Shown here piece by piece: positions 17,563 through 24,743 of a stretch of DNA of 64,000 nucleotides. Every line of letters starts with the position of its first letter. Position 1 is the first letter of the stretch. The stretch comes from Alphaproteobacteria bacterium (GTDB lineage Bacteria > Pseudomonadota > Alphaproteobacteria > CAAHEQ01 > UBA3637). The position numbers and the translations under genes were made by a program. The stretch spans positions 62,001 to 126,000 of the forward strand of contig JAFYRI010000003.1 in assembly GCA_017559525.1 (NCBI GenBank), in the 5' to 3' direction. Under the pieces are notes generated by a model that did no database searches, was not told the origin of the DNA, and worked only from the letters and a program-made list of their open reading frames with translations.

Positions 17563-17985
17563 TTACTCCACATTATGCATAATTTTGGCATCTGTTTTTA
17601 GCCCGACTTGAGTAAAACCAGCTGTTCTGAGTAATGCCATGACTTCAATAACACGACCATAGGATGATTTTGTATCACCGCTGATAACAATACCGATTTG
17701 AGGATTTTCGGCCACAATGGCTTGTACCTTTTTCACTAAAGATTTCATGGCGATTTCATTTGTACCAACATAGATTTTGTCATTAGCCGCAACGCTGATA
17801 TCCAATGTTTTTTGCTCGCCCTCAATATTTTTTCCGTCACCTTTTGGTAAGGTTAAAGGAATACCACTGGTTAACATTGGTGCCGTAATCATAAAAATTG
17901 CCAATAACGACATCATTACGTCAATCAGTGGCGTTAAATTGATTTCGCTTTTGATTCGTTCACGTCTGCGAGAACTACGTGCCAT
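17563..17985 (-). CDS. tolR: Tol-Pal inner-membrane channel protein TolR
   Basis: ExbD/TolR-family protein that forms, with TolQ, the proton channel driving TolA. The 140 residues have a cytoplasmic N-terminus, the single membrane helix with the conserved acidic residue in INLTPLIDVMMSLLAIFMI (Asp23 in the pore), and a periplasmic domain (DISVAANDKIYVG, VVISGDTKSSYGRVIEVM). It lies two bases after tolQ and three before tolA. Confidence 0.97.
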   Translation of the reverse strand: MARSSRRRERIKSEINLTPLIDVMMSLLAIFMITAPMLTSGIPLTLPKGDGKNIEGEQKTLDISVAANDKIYVGTNEIAMKSLVKKVQAIVAENPQIGIVISGDTKSSYGRVIEVMALLRTAGFTQVGLKTDAKIMHNVE

Positions 17986-17987
17986 TT

Positions 17988-18686
17988 TTATTTCTCCATT
18001 TGTTCTACTTGACGAGAGATAATCGCCCCAAGTTCATCAGAAAAAGTTTCCATTTTTTTGACAATGCGGTCAATATCATTTGATATTTTATTGTGAGCAA
18101 TCAATGCCGGAATAGCGGCAATCAAACCAACGGCCGTTGTAAATAAAGCTTCGGCTACACCAGGGGCAACGGCGGCAATATTTGTGCTTTGAGTGGCGCC
18201 AATGGCATTAAAGCTGTCCATAATACCCCAAACGGTACCAAATAATCCTAATAACGGTGCAACTGAACCGGTAGAAGCCAAAAACACCATTTTTGTTTCC
18301 ATTTTATCGGCGTATTTATCAATGGTAATTTGCATAACCTTTTCAATGCGTTCTTCCAAATTGATGGAACCAGCTGCTTTTTTCTGGTCACTCATACTGC
18401 GTTTCAATTCTGTCATAGCCGCTACAAAAATGGCAGATAATGGATCGGACGGATTTTTTGCATAAGTGTTATACAATGTTTCCAATGAACCACCAGACCA
18501 AAATTTTTCTTCAAAAGCTTTCATATTCATGCGTACACGACGCAATAATTTGATTTTGTCATAAATAATTGCCCAACACCAAAAGGATGCAAATAACAAT
18601 CCCAAAATCAATAACTTCATAAATAAATCCGATTCAGCAAACATGCTGTACATGGATAATGAGGAACGAGCGGCTTCGGCGTTCAT
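17988..18686 (-). CDS. tolQ: Tol-Pal inner-membrane channel protein TolQ
   Basis: MotA/TolQ/ExbB-family protein forming the pentameric stator around TolR. The 232 residues show three membrane helices (about 21-40, 134-156 and 170-192). Family motifs are GTVWGIMDSF and PGVAEALFTTAVGLIAAIPALIAHN. It starts three bases after the ybgC stop inside the ruvA-to-tolB operon. Confidence 0.97.
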   Translation of the reverse strand: MNAEAARSSLSMYSMFAESDLFMKLLILGLLFASFWCWAIIYDKIKLLRRVRMNMKAFEEKFWSGGSLETLYNTYAKNPSDPLSAIFVAAMTELKRSMSDQKKAAGSINLEERIEKVMQITIDKYADKMETKMVFLASTGSVAPLLGLFGTVWGIMDSFNAIGATQSTNIAAVAPGVAEALFTTAVGLIAAIPALIAHNKISNDIDRIVKKMETFSDELGAIISRQVEQMEK

Positions 18687-18689
18687 AAT

Positions 18690-19094
18690 TTATTCTCCTT
18701 GATATAATTCAAATTTTTCTTTTAAATCGACTGGAATACGAATGGGGGACATAGTTTTGGGGTTTACAAATACGGCTTGTAAAACAATATCCACCAACTC
18801 CATATCACCACGTTTAATTGTTTGATTCATAACCATGCTGGCACCACGGATTTCGCCGATAGATGTATGAACGGTCAATAAATCCTCTAAACGGGCAGGG
18901 GATTTATAATTGATTTCAGCCTTTTTAATCACAAAGGCAACATCCCTTTCCAATAAATCATTGACTGGCAAACCGACATCTCGTAAAAATTCCGAGCGAG
19001 CCCGTTCGGCATAATCCAAATAATTGGAATGATAAACAATGCCACCAGCATCGGTATCTTGGTAATAAATACGTAAATCCATTGTGTGTTTCAT
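18690..19094 (-). CDS. ybgC: Tol-Pal associated acyl-CoA thioesterase YbgC
   Basis: Hot-dog-fold thioesterase of the 4-hydroxybenzoyl-CoA thioesterase type, encoded with Tol-Pal in many proteobacteria. The start at 19094 has GGAGG nine bases ahead and gives a 134-residue protein starting MKHTMDLRIYYQDTDAGG; a further upstream ATG would overlap ruvB by 35 bases. The catalytic motif YYQDTDAGGIVYHSNYL holds the active-site Asp. It begins one base after the ruvB stop. Confidence 0.95.
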   Translation of the reverse strand: MKHTMDLRIYYQDTDAGGIVYHSNYLDYAERARSEFLRDVGLPVNDLLERDVAFVIKKAEINYKSPARLEDLLTVHTSIGEIRGASMVMNQTIKRGDMELVDIVLQAVFVNPKTMSPIRIPVDLKEKFELYQGE

Positions 19095-19095
19095 T

Positions 19096-20121
19096 TTATA
19101 AATCCTCCAATAAGTCGGGTTGTAGAGCATTATGAGGAGCCTTTAATCCCAAATGTTTAAAACCTAAGGCCGATAGCATACGCCCCCGTGGGGTTCGCAT
19201 GACAAGACCTTGTTGCATTAAATATGGCTCTATGACTTCTTCTAATGTATCACGCTCTTCGGACAATGCGGCGGCCAAAGTATCAATACCGACTGGACCA
19301 CCGGCATATTTTTCGGCAATACAACGCAAATATCGTCTGTCCATTAAATCAAGTCCTTGTTTATCCACCTCTAACCGTGTTAATGCCATATCGGCAATTT
19401 CTTTTGTGACGGGATTGGAACCTGCAAAATCTCGTACACGGCGCAATAAACGACCCGCAATACGAGGTGTGCCACGAGAACGTTTTGCAATTTCATGAGC
19501 CCCTTCATCCGTCATATTTAAATGTAATAATTTGGCACCACGTTTAATGATTTTTTCCAAATCTTCTACATTATAAAATTCCAATCTCATTGGAATACCA
19601 AAACGATCACGCAGTGGATTTGTCAATAACCCAGAACGAGTTGTGGCTCCAACCAACGTAAATGGTTGCAAATCAATACGAACAGACCTTGCCCCCGGAC
19701 CTTCACCGATAACGATATCTAATTGGAAGTCTTCCATAGCGGAATACAATACTTCCTCGACCGTTGGATTTAAACGATGAATTTCGTCAATGAATAACAC
19801 GTCTTTGGGTTCTAAATTTGTCAAAATCGCTGCCAAATCTCCGGCTTTGGAAATCATTGGCCCCGATGTTGGACGAAAACCAACACCCAATTCTTTGGCC
19901 ACAATCTGAGCCAATGTCGTTTTTCCTAATCCTGGAGGGCCATATAGTAATGTATGGTCAAGTGCATCACCACGCTTTTTGCTGGCTTCAATAAAAACGC
20001 GCAAGTTTTCACACAACAATTTTTGACCGACAAAATCATCTAATGATTGAGGGCGAAGACCTGTATATAATTCTTCATCACCTGCGATTTTTTGAGGGGT
20101 AATCAGTCTTTCTTCAGCCAT
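19096..20121 (-). CDS. ruvB: Holliday junction branch-migration ATPase RuvB
   Basis: AAA+ motor that drives branch migration together with RuvA in recombination repair. The 341 residues show Walker A GPPGLGKT, Walker [13 protein letters not shown], sensor 1 GATTRSG, and the winged-helix end ...[17 protein letters not shown]. Its ATG overlaps the ruvA stop by one base. Confidence 0.98.
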   Translation of the reverse strand: MAEERLITPQKIAGDEELYTGLRPQSLDDFVGQKLLCENLRVFIEASKKRGDALDHTLLYGPPGLGKTTLAQIVAKELGVGFRPTSGPMISKAGDLAAILTNLEPKDVLFIDEIHRLNPTVEEVLYSAMEDFQLDIVIGEGPGARSVRIDLQPFTLVGATTRSGLLTNPLRDRFGIPMRLEFYNVEDLEKIIKRGAKLLHLNMTDEGAHEIAKRSRGTPRIAGRLLRRVRDFAGSNPVTKEIADMALTRLEVDKQGLDLMDRRYLRCIAEKYAGGPVGIDTLAAALSEERDTLEEVIEPYLMQQGLVMRTPRGRMLSALGFKHLGLKAPHNALQPDLLEDL

Positions 20122-20744
20122 TAAAATGCTCCTTTACCGATTTCTTTTAAGGATAAACGGATAAGTTCTGCCGTTTTGATATCCGGATTATTGCGCATGA
20201 TGGAGGCAACTGTCATGCCTGCTTCGGATTTGCCGTATCCCAAATTGACCAAAGCGGAGATTGCTTCGTCCATCGCAGCATTTGAAATGTTATTGCTTGT
20301 GCCACCATTTTGTAAAATGACCATCGTTTCGTTTGTTCCCAGTGTTCCCGTTTTACCCTTTAACTCGGCCACAATGCGACTAGCCAGTTTTGGGCCAACA
20401 CCATTTGCACGAGTGATGGCTTTGGCATCACCTGTCATAATTGCCATTTGCAATTCGTTTGCTGATAAAGCCGATAAAATGGCCAATGCTACCTTTGCCC
20501 CAACACCTTGTACCGTCGTAATGAGTTCAAAAGCTTGTTTTTCGGTGGCATCGGCGAATCCGAACAAGTGGATGTGATCTTCACGCACTTGCGTTTCAAT
20601 GAGTAATTTTGCCGCTTGTCCAATACCCGATAATTTAGCAACCGTTTTGGATGAACAAAATACACGGTACCCGACACCGCCGACATCTAAGATAATATAG
20701 CCATCAAAAATACCATCTACTAAACCAGATAAAGAGCCTATCAT
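20121..20744 (-). CDS. ruvA: Holliday junction DNA-binding subunit RuvA
   Basis: Binds four-way junctions and loads RuvB. The 207 residues have the N-terminal OB-fold ([28 protein letters not shown]), two helix-hairpin-helix units ([32 protein letters not shown]) and a C-terminal RuvB-contact helix bundle. AAAGG precedes the ATG. It heads the seven-gene operon to tolB. The resolvase gene ruvC, often next door, is not upstream here. Confidence 0.97.
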   Translation of the reverse strand: MIGSLSGLVDGIFDGYIILDVGGVGYRVFCSSKTVAKLSGIGQAAKLLIETQVREDHIHLFGFADATEKQAFELITTVQGVGAKVALAILSALSANELQMAIMTGDAKAITRANGVGPKLASRIVAELKGKTGTLGTNETMVILQNGGTSNNISNAAMDEAISALVNLGYGKSEAGMTVASIMRNNPDIKTAELIRLSLKEIGKGAF

Positions 20745-20798
20745 ATTTTTTTACCTTTAAAATCAAATGGTTTTAAAATTTGTTTTTGTTTTGTTCTT

Positions 20799-20827
20799 AT
20801 GCTAGCCCAAAACGGTAAAAATTGCAA
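20799..20827 (-). promoter_or_regulatory. Promoter of the ruvA-tolB operon
   Basis: Minus-strand TTGCAA (20822-20827) and TAGCAT (20799-20804) with a 17-base spacer, about 55 bases before the ruvA ATG. It is a moderate match to sigma70 boxes. Confidence 0.6.
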
Positions 20828-20854
20828 TTATTTTTTTGGGGGCTGTAAAAAAAA

Positions 20855-20881
20855 CTCCCCCACTTAAAAAAAGTGAGGGAG
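20855..20881 (-). terminator. Terminator after the YfbK-like remnant
   Basis: CTCCCCCACTT and AAGTGAGGGAG pair with one mismatch, followed on the minus strand by eight T. It lies 25 bases after the stop of the remnant and separates it from the ruvA promoter. Confidence 0.85.
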
Positions 20882-20905
20882 CAATATAACAGTCATCCAA
20901 TGCTT

Positions 20906-21415
20906 TTAGAATCTTGGTTCGGTTTTTACGGATTTTGCCGAATTAATTAATCCGATAAATTCACCGCGATAACCGTTGTCATCATCGCCTCTGGCAGATT
21001 TTGCCAAAGCTTTGATATCATCATAGGACCAATCACCACGGAATTTGCTGTCTTTTAAGTTTTGACCGAAACCAGCGACAGCGATTGAGAATCTAACGTC
21101 GTCGGATGTCTTATTCAAATCGGTGTGTGCAATTACCGGTTGTTCAATTAATTTTGATTCTTTTTCTTCCGGTAATTTGTATCTGACTCGTACAAAAGCC
21201 GTTTCATCAGATACGTCGGTTGTTTGTGTTTTTGCACCATAACGTAAATCTTCCGTTAACCGATTGGCACTACCCGTTGGAGTTAATTCGTAAATGGCTG
21301 TCACGGAATGACCGGACCCAATTTCGCCAGCATCTACTTGATCATTATTGAAATCTTCACGATTCAGCAATCTTGTTTCATATCCGATCAAAATGTAGAA
21401 AATGCAATAAAACAA
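20906..21415 (-). pseudogene. C-terminal remnant of a YfbK-like von Willebrand factor A protein
   Basis: The 169-residue frame matches the C-terminal third of YfbK-type VWA proteins (DUF3520 region): IGYETRLLNREDFNNDQVDAGEIGSGHSVTAIYE, FVRVRYKLPEEKESK, and a helical end with SIAVAGFGQNLKDSKF. Full-length relatives run several hundred residues, with a lipoprotein signal and a VWA domain carrying a DxSxS metal site. None of that is present; the frame starts abruptly at MFYCIFYI just before the conserved IGYE, and the region up to dnaB gives no continuation. It keeps an open frame and a good terminator, so it decayed recently or is still made as a fragment. Confidence 0.8.
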
Positions 21416-21574
21416 ATGGTTATTTGTGAAAAAGAATGATGTGAAATTTAAGATGTAATAGAGCTGATTACCAAAAATATAAAATCTTCTTTTCTTTTAG
21501 GTAAAAATAGTGTATGTTAATAAAAAATTAACTCTTGGGCGAATAATTTTGCCCCCTAACATTGGATAAAACGC

Positions 21575-23044
21575 ATGGAAAATACAGAAAATTTACGTAT
21601 CCCTCCTCAAAATGTGGAAGCAGAACAAGCATTACTTGGTGCTATTTTGTCGAATAATAAAGCTTTAGAAAAAGTGTCTGAATTTTTAAAAGGGGAACAC
21701 TTTGCTAGTCCAGCTCATGGTAAAATTTATGATGCTGCGAGACTTTATATTGAACAGGGGCGTATTGCAGATCCTATTACATTAAAAGCTGCCTTTGATA
21801 ATGATGATACATTAAAAGATGTTGGTGGTTCATCTTATTTGATGAAATTGGCAGCAGCATCAGGCACAATTATTAATGCAGCTGATTATGGTCATCAAAT
21901 TTTAGATCGTCATATTCGTCGTCAAATGATTGCGTTGGGAAATGATATTGTTAATGATGCCTATACAATTAATTTGGATGATGATGCAATTACTCAAGTG
22001 GAAATTGCAGAAAAAAAATTGTATCGTATTGCAACAGAGGGTGAATTGCAAGGCGGTCCTAAGGCTCTTAATATTGCTTTGGCGGAGTCATTAAAATCTG
22101 TAGAAAAAGCTATGCAGGCGACTGATGGTATTGCGGGTGTATCTACTGGTTTGACTGCAATGGATAAATTATTTGGTGGGTTGCATAATTCCGATTTATT
22201 AGTGTTGGCTGGTCGTCCAGCTATGGGTAAAACAGCTTTAGCTATGACAATGGCATTTAATGCTGCAGTTCGTTTTGAGGAAGAAAATAAAAAGCCGGGT
22301 GCAGAAAAAAAATCGGTGGCATTTTTCTCTCTTGAAATGTCAGCTGAACAGTTGGCTACTCGTATTTTATCTTCTAAAGCATGTGTTTCTGGTCAGAAAA
22401 TGCGGACTGGTGAGTTGACGAATGATCAATTTGATGAACTGGCTGCCGCTGTATCATTGCTTAGTAAAGTGCCATTGTATGTGGATGATACTCCTGGTGT
22501 GACGGTTAGTGCTATTCGTAATCGTGCTAGACGCTTAAAACGTGATAAAGAAAAGGGATTGGGATTAATTGTTATTGACTATGTTCAACTGATTACAGGT
22601 AGTGGACGTAGTGAAAACCGGGTGCAAGAATTGTCTGAAATGACACGAGCTTTAAAAATGATGGCTAAAGAATTAGATGTACCAGTGTTGGTTTTGTCTC
22701 AATTATCTCGTTCTGTTGAGCAACGTGATAATAAACGACCAATGTTATCTGATTTGCGTGAATCTGGATCTATTGAACAAGATGCCGATATTGTGATGTT
22801 TGTGTTCCGTGAAATATATTATTTGCAAAATGAAACACCAACAAAGCGTATCAATGAAACTGATGATAAATTTGCTATTCGGGTGGCAGAATGGGAACAA
22901 AAGAAAATAGATCTTGCAAATCAAGCAGAAGCTATTATTGCTAAAAATCGTCATGGACCTGTGGATAATATTAAGTTATACTTCAATGGTGAGTTTGGTC
23001 GTTTCAGTGATTTGGAACGTAATGAGTATCCTGGTTTAAATTAA
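21575..23044 (+). CDS. dnaB: Replicative DNA helicase DnaB
   Basis: Hexameric 5'-3' helicase that unwinds DNA at the replication fork. The 489 residues start with the N-terminal domain (PPQNVEAEQALLGAILSNN) and continue with the RecA-like motor: Walker A GRPAMGKT, the H2-H3 elements FFSLEMSAEQL, Walker B GLIVIDYVQLI and the DnaB signature LKMMAKELDVPVLVLSQLSR. A small hairpin with GGGC/GCCC arms (21537-21554) lies in the leader, 20 bases before the ATG; the Shine-Dalgarno is weak (GGAT). No intein is present. Confidence 0.97.
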   Translation: MENTENLRIPPQNVEAEQALLGAILSNNKALEKVSEFLKGEHFASPAHGKIYDAARLYIEQGRIADPITLKAAFDNDDTLKDVGGSSYLMKLAAASGTIINAADYGHQILDRHIRRQMIALGNDIVNDAYTINLDDDAITQVEIAEKKLYRIATEGELQGGPKALNIALAESLKSVEKAMQATDGIAGVSTGLTAMDKLFGGLHNSDLLVLAGRPAMGKTALAMTMAFNAAVRFEEENKKPGAEKKSVAFFSLEMSAEQLATRILSSKACVSGQKMRTGELTNDQFDELAAAVSLLSKVPLYVDDTPGVTVSAIRNRARRLKRDKEKGLGLIVIDYVQLITGSGRSENRVQELSEMTRALKMMAKELDVPVLVLSQLSRSVEQRDNKRPMLSDLRESGSIEQDADIVMFVFREIYYLQNETPTKRINETDDKFAIRVAEWEQKKIDLANQAEAIIAKNRHGPVDNIKLYFNGEFGRFSDLERNEYPGLN

Positions 23045-23067
23045 TTATATAAAAATGGAATATTTTA

Positions 23068-23793
23068 ATGAGAAAGCTATTTAATTTAAATAGATGTGAT
23101 GTTATTCAAGATGTGGTTATGTCTGAAGGTATTATTGTTTCCCCAAATGGAGCTGTTTTTGGTATACCAGAAAAAACACAAGGTGCACGCGATGAAAAAG
23201 GGCATCGTCAAGGTGAACATAAAGCACTTTATTTGGGGGATGGCAAAGTATTTTACGATACAGAAAGTCGATGTACTTTTGTGGATGATGAATTAACGCG
23301 CTTAGTTCAATATAAAAAAATAGGGGAAAATATTGTAAAGTGCTTAGATTGTGAAATTAAATCAGGGAAAGTTGTTGGTTCATTTTATGCACTAGCTAAT
23401 GGAGAAAGATATGAAGGGACAGTATCTTCGGATGGTTCTTTTACTGGTAAATGTTTGACGCCAGCTTCTAATAGGTGGTATATGAACGGTTTAAGGCATG
23501 GTGAGCAAAAAGAATGGACATTTTATGGTGGTGAGGTTGTAACTGTTAAAAAAAATTATAATCATGGTTATTTGGATGGAGAGTTTTCTATTTCTGGTAA
23601 AACACTTTATCAATATGGTTATATTAAAAATGGAACAATTGTTTTTGAAAAAGAAGTTGATTTTGATTGCTATCCTATCTTAAAGAAATTATCTTTAGTT
23701 GGAACTTTAGGGGCTTTAATGACTTATGGTGAACGCAAAATCTTACGACACACCTTATCTAATATAGATGAAAAAAGTTATTATCGTAGATAA
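23068..23793 (+). CDS. MORN-like repeat protein of unknown function
   Basis: A 241-residue protein without a signal peptide. It holds short antiparallel-strand repeats resembling MORN/YwqK units: GHRQGEHKALYLGDGKVFYD, ANGERYEGTVSSDGSFTGK, WYMNGLRHGEQKEWTFYGGE and HGYLDGEFSISGKTLYQYG. The last 50 residues hold a hydrophobic patch (LKKLSLVGTLGALMTYG) that could be a short membrane-associated helix. It starts 23 bases after dnaB and may be co-transcribed, ending at a shared terminator. Such repeats are often protein- or lipid-contact modules; the function here is unknown. Confidence 0.75.
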   Translation: MRKLFNLNRCDVIQDVVMSEGIIVSPNGAVFGIPEKTQGARDEKGHRQGEHKALYLGDGKVFYDTESRCTFVDDELTRLVQYKKIGENIVKCLDCEIKSGKVVGSFYALANGERYEGTVSSDGSFTGKCLTPASNRWYMNGLRHGEQKEWTFYGGEVVTVKKNYNHGYLDGEFSISGKTLYQYGYIKNGTIVFEKEVDFDCYPILKKLSLVGTLGALMTYGERKILRHTLSNIDEKSYYRR

Positions 23794-23837
23794 AATGGTT
23801 TTTATAGGATAAAATGAATGTTAATAGATAATAAAAA

Positions 23838-23863
23838 AACGCTCTGAATTTGTTCGGAGCGTT
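23838..23863. terminator. Bidirectional terminator between convergent genes
   Basis: AACGCTCTGAA and TTCGGAGCGTT pair over eleven positions (one G-T), flanked by A7 on one side and T8 on the other, serving the MORN-like gene and the OmpA-like gene. Confidence 0.92.
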
Positions 23864-23882
23864 TTTTTTGTTTGAAACATGA

Positions 23883-24350
23883 TTATTTGTGACAAACGAT
23901 TTCTGTACGACGGTTTTGAGCGCGTCCAGCTGCTGTTTCGTTTGTTGCTACAAAATCAGTTGCACCATATCCTTTTGTTTCGATACGTTTAGCGCAAATA
24001 CCTTCAGATACTAAGTAATCCTTAACGGCTGCAGCACGACGTTCAGATAATGCTAAGTTATATTCAGCTGGTCCAGTGATATCTGTATAACCTTGAACTA
24101 AAACTTTTTCATTTGAATTTTCTTTTAAACGTTCGATTAATGTTTTTAAATCAGCTTTAGCTTGTTCTGATAAAGTGGCTGAATCAAAAGCAAAATGAGA
24201 TGTTTTATTTAAAACTACTTGGTGTGTGATGTCTTCAGCTGCGATAACTGGAGTGGTATCACATTTACCACCAACACATTCTTCACACAAGTGATGACAG
24301 CCTGTTAACATAGCTGTACTTAAAAATAAAATTGCAAGTTGTTTTTTCAT
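23883..24350 (-). CDS. OmpA-family lipoprotein, second Pal-like protein
   Basis: Murein-binding outer-membrane lipoprotein of 155 residues. The lipobox is MLTGC (Cys18); two further cysteines follow (HHLCEECVGGKC). The OmpA-like domain shows FAFDSATLSEQAKADL, VQGYTDITGPAEYNLALSERRA and the terminal AQNRRTEIVCHK. It resembles Pal in layout but has the OmpA-type TD motif where Pal has CDERG, so it is a paralogue rather than a second pal. It is monocistronic with its own promoter at 24384-24412. Confidence 0.92.
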   Translation of the reverse strand: MKKQLAILFLSTAMLTGCHHLCEECVGGKCDTTPVIAAEDITHQVVLNKTSHFAFDSATLSEQAKADLKTLIERLKENSNEKVLVQGYTDITGPAEYNLALSERRAAAVKDYLVSEGICAKRIETKGYGATDFVATNETAAGRAQNRRTEIVCHK

Positions 24351-24383
24351 GAATTTGCTCCTTTGTTTATGAAATGCATTGTT

Positions 24384-24412
24384 AATATAGAATGTTTATG
24401 AAAAAAATGCAA
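24384..24412 (-). promoter_or_regulatory. Promoter of the OmpA-family lipoprotein gene
   Basis: Minus-strand TTGCAT (24407-24412) and TATATT (24384-24389) with a 17-base spacer. Transcription would start about 27 bases before the ATG, leaving room for the AAGGAGC ribosome-binding site. Confidence 0.7.
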
Positions 24413-24432
24413 GATATTTTTAAAAAAAGTAC

Positions 24433-24461
24433 TTGACAAGTGAAAAATAAAACGCTAATAT
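24433..24461 (+). promoter_or_regulatory. Strong promoter of the initiator tRNA gene
   Basis: TTGACA (24433-24438) and TAATAT (24456-24461) with a 17-base spacer, placed 13 bases before the tRNA 5' end. It is back to back with the OmpA-family gene promoter. Confidence 0.85.
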
Positions 24462-24474
24462 GTGCATATCTTAG

Positions 24475-24552
24475 CGCGGGGTAGAGCAGTCCGGTAGCTT
24501 GCCAGGCTCATAACCTGGAGGTCGTGAGGTTCAAATCCCACCCCCGCAACCA
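24475..24552 (+). tRNA. Initiator tRNA-fMet (CAU)
   Basis: CGCGGGG pairs with CCCCGC, leaving the C1-A72 mismatch that marks a bacterial initiator; the anticodon loop is CTCATAA (CAU at 24509-24511) and the 3' CCA is encoded. The anticodon stem CCAGG/CCTGG is intact, though without the full three G-C pairs usual next to the initiator loop. The molecule is 78 nucleotides: the T-stem reads GTGAGG against CCCAC, so one A (24527) must be bulged. Confidence 0.95.
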
Positions 24553-24560
24553 AATAAATG

Positions 24561-24584
24561 GCACCCTTTGAGGTGCTTTTTTTT
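24561..24584 (+). terminator. Terminator of the initiator tRNA gene
   Basis: GCACC and GGTGC form a stem around CTTTGA, followed by eight T. Confidence 0.85.
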
Positions 24585-24743
24585 GTTAATTATGATGGTG
24601 TGATAAATTTTATAGTTAAATGAAACGAGTAATTTTCATATTCCTAAGATTCGTAAAATAATTGTGTAATTTATTGTTGAAAAAATATTTTTTTTATGCA
24701 AGTAATAAATCATGAAAATAATTTGGAATGGAAGGGAAAAAGT

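Noticed and set aside
21537..21544. Octamer GGGCGAAT in the leaders of dnaB (21537) and the VirB2-like gene (36413), and at 15232
   Set aside because: Three scattered copies without constant spacing to promoter or start codon are too few to claim a regulatory motif.
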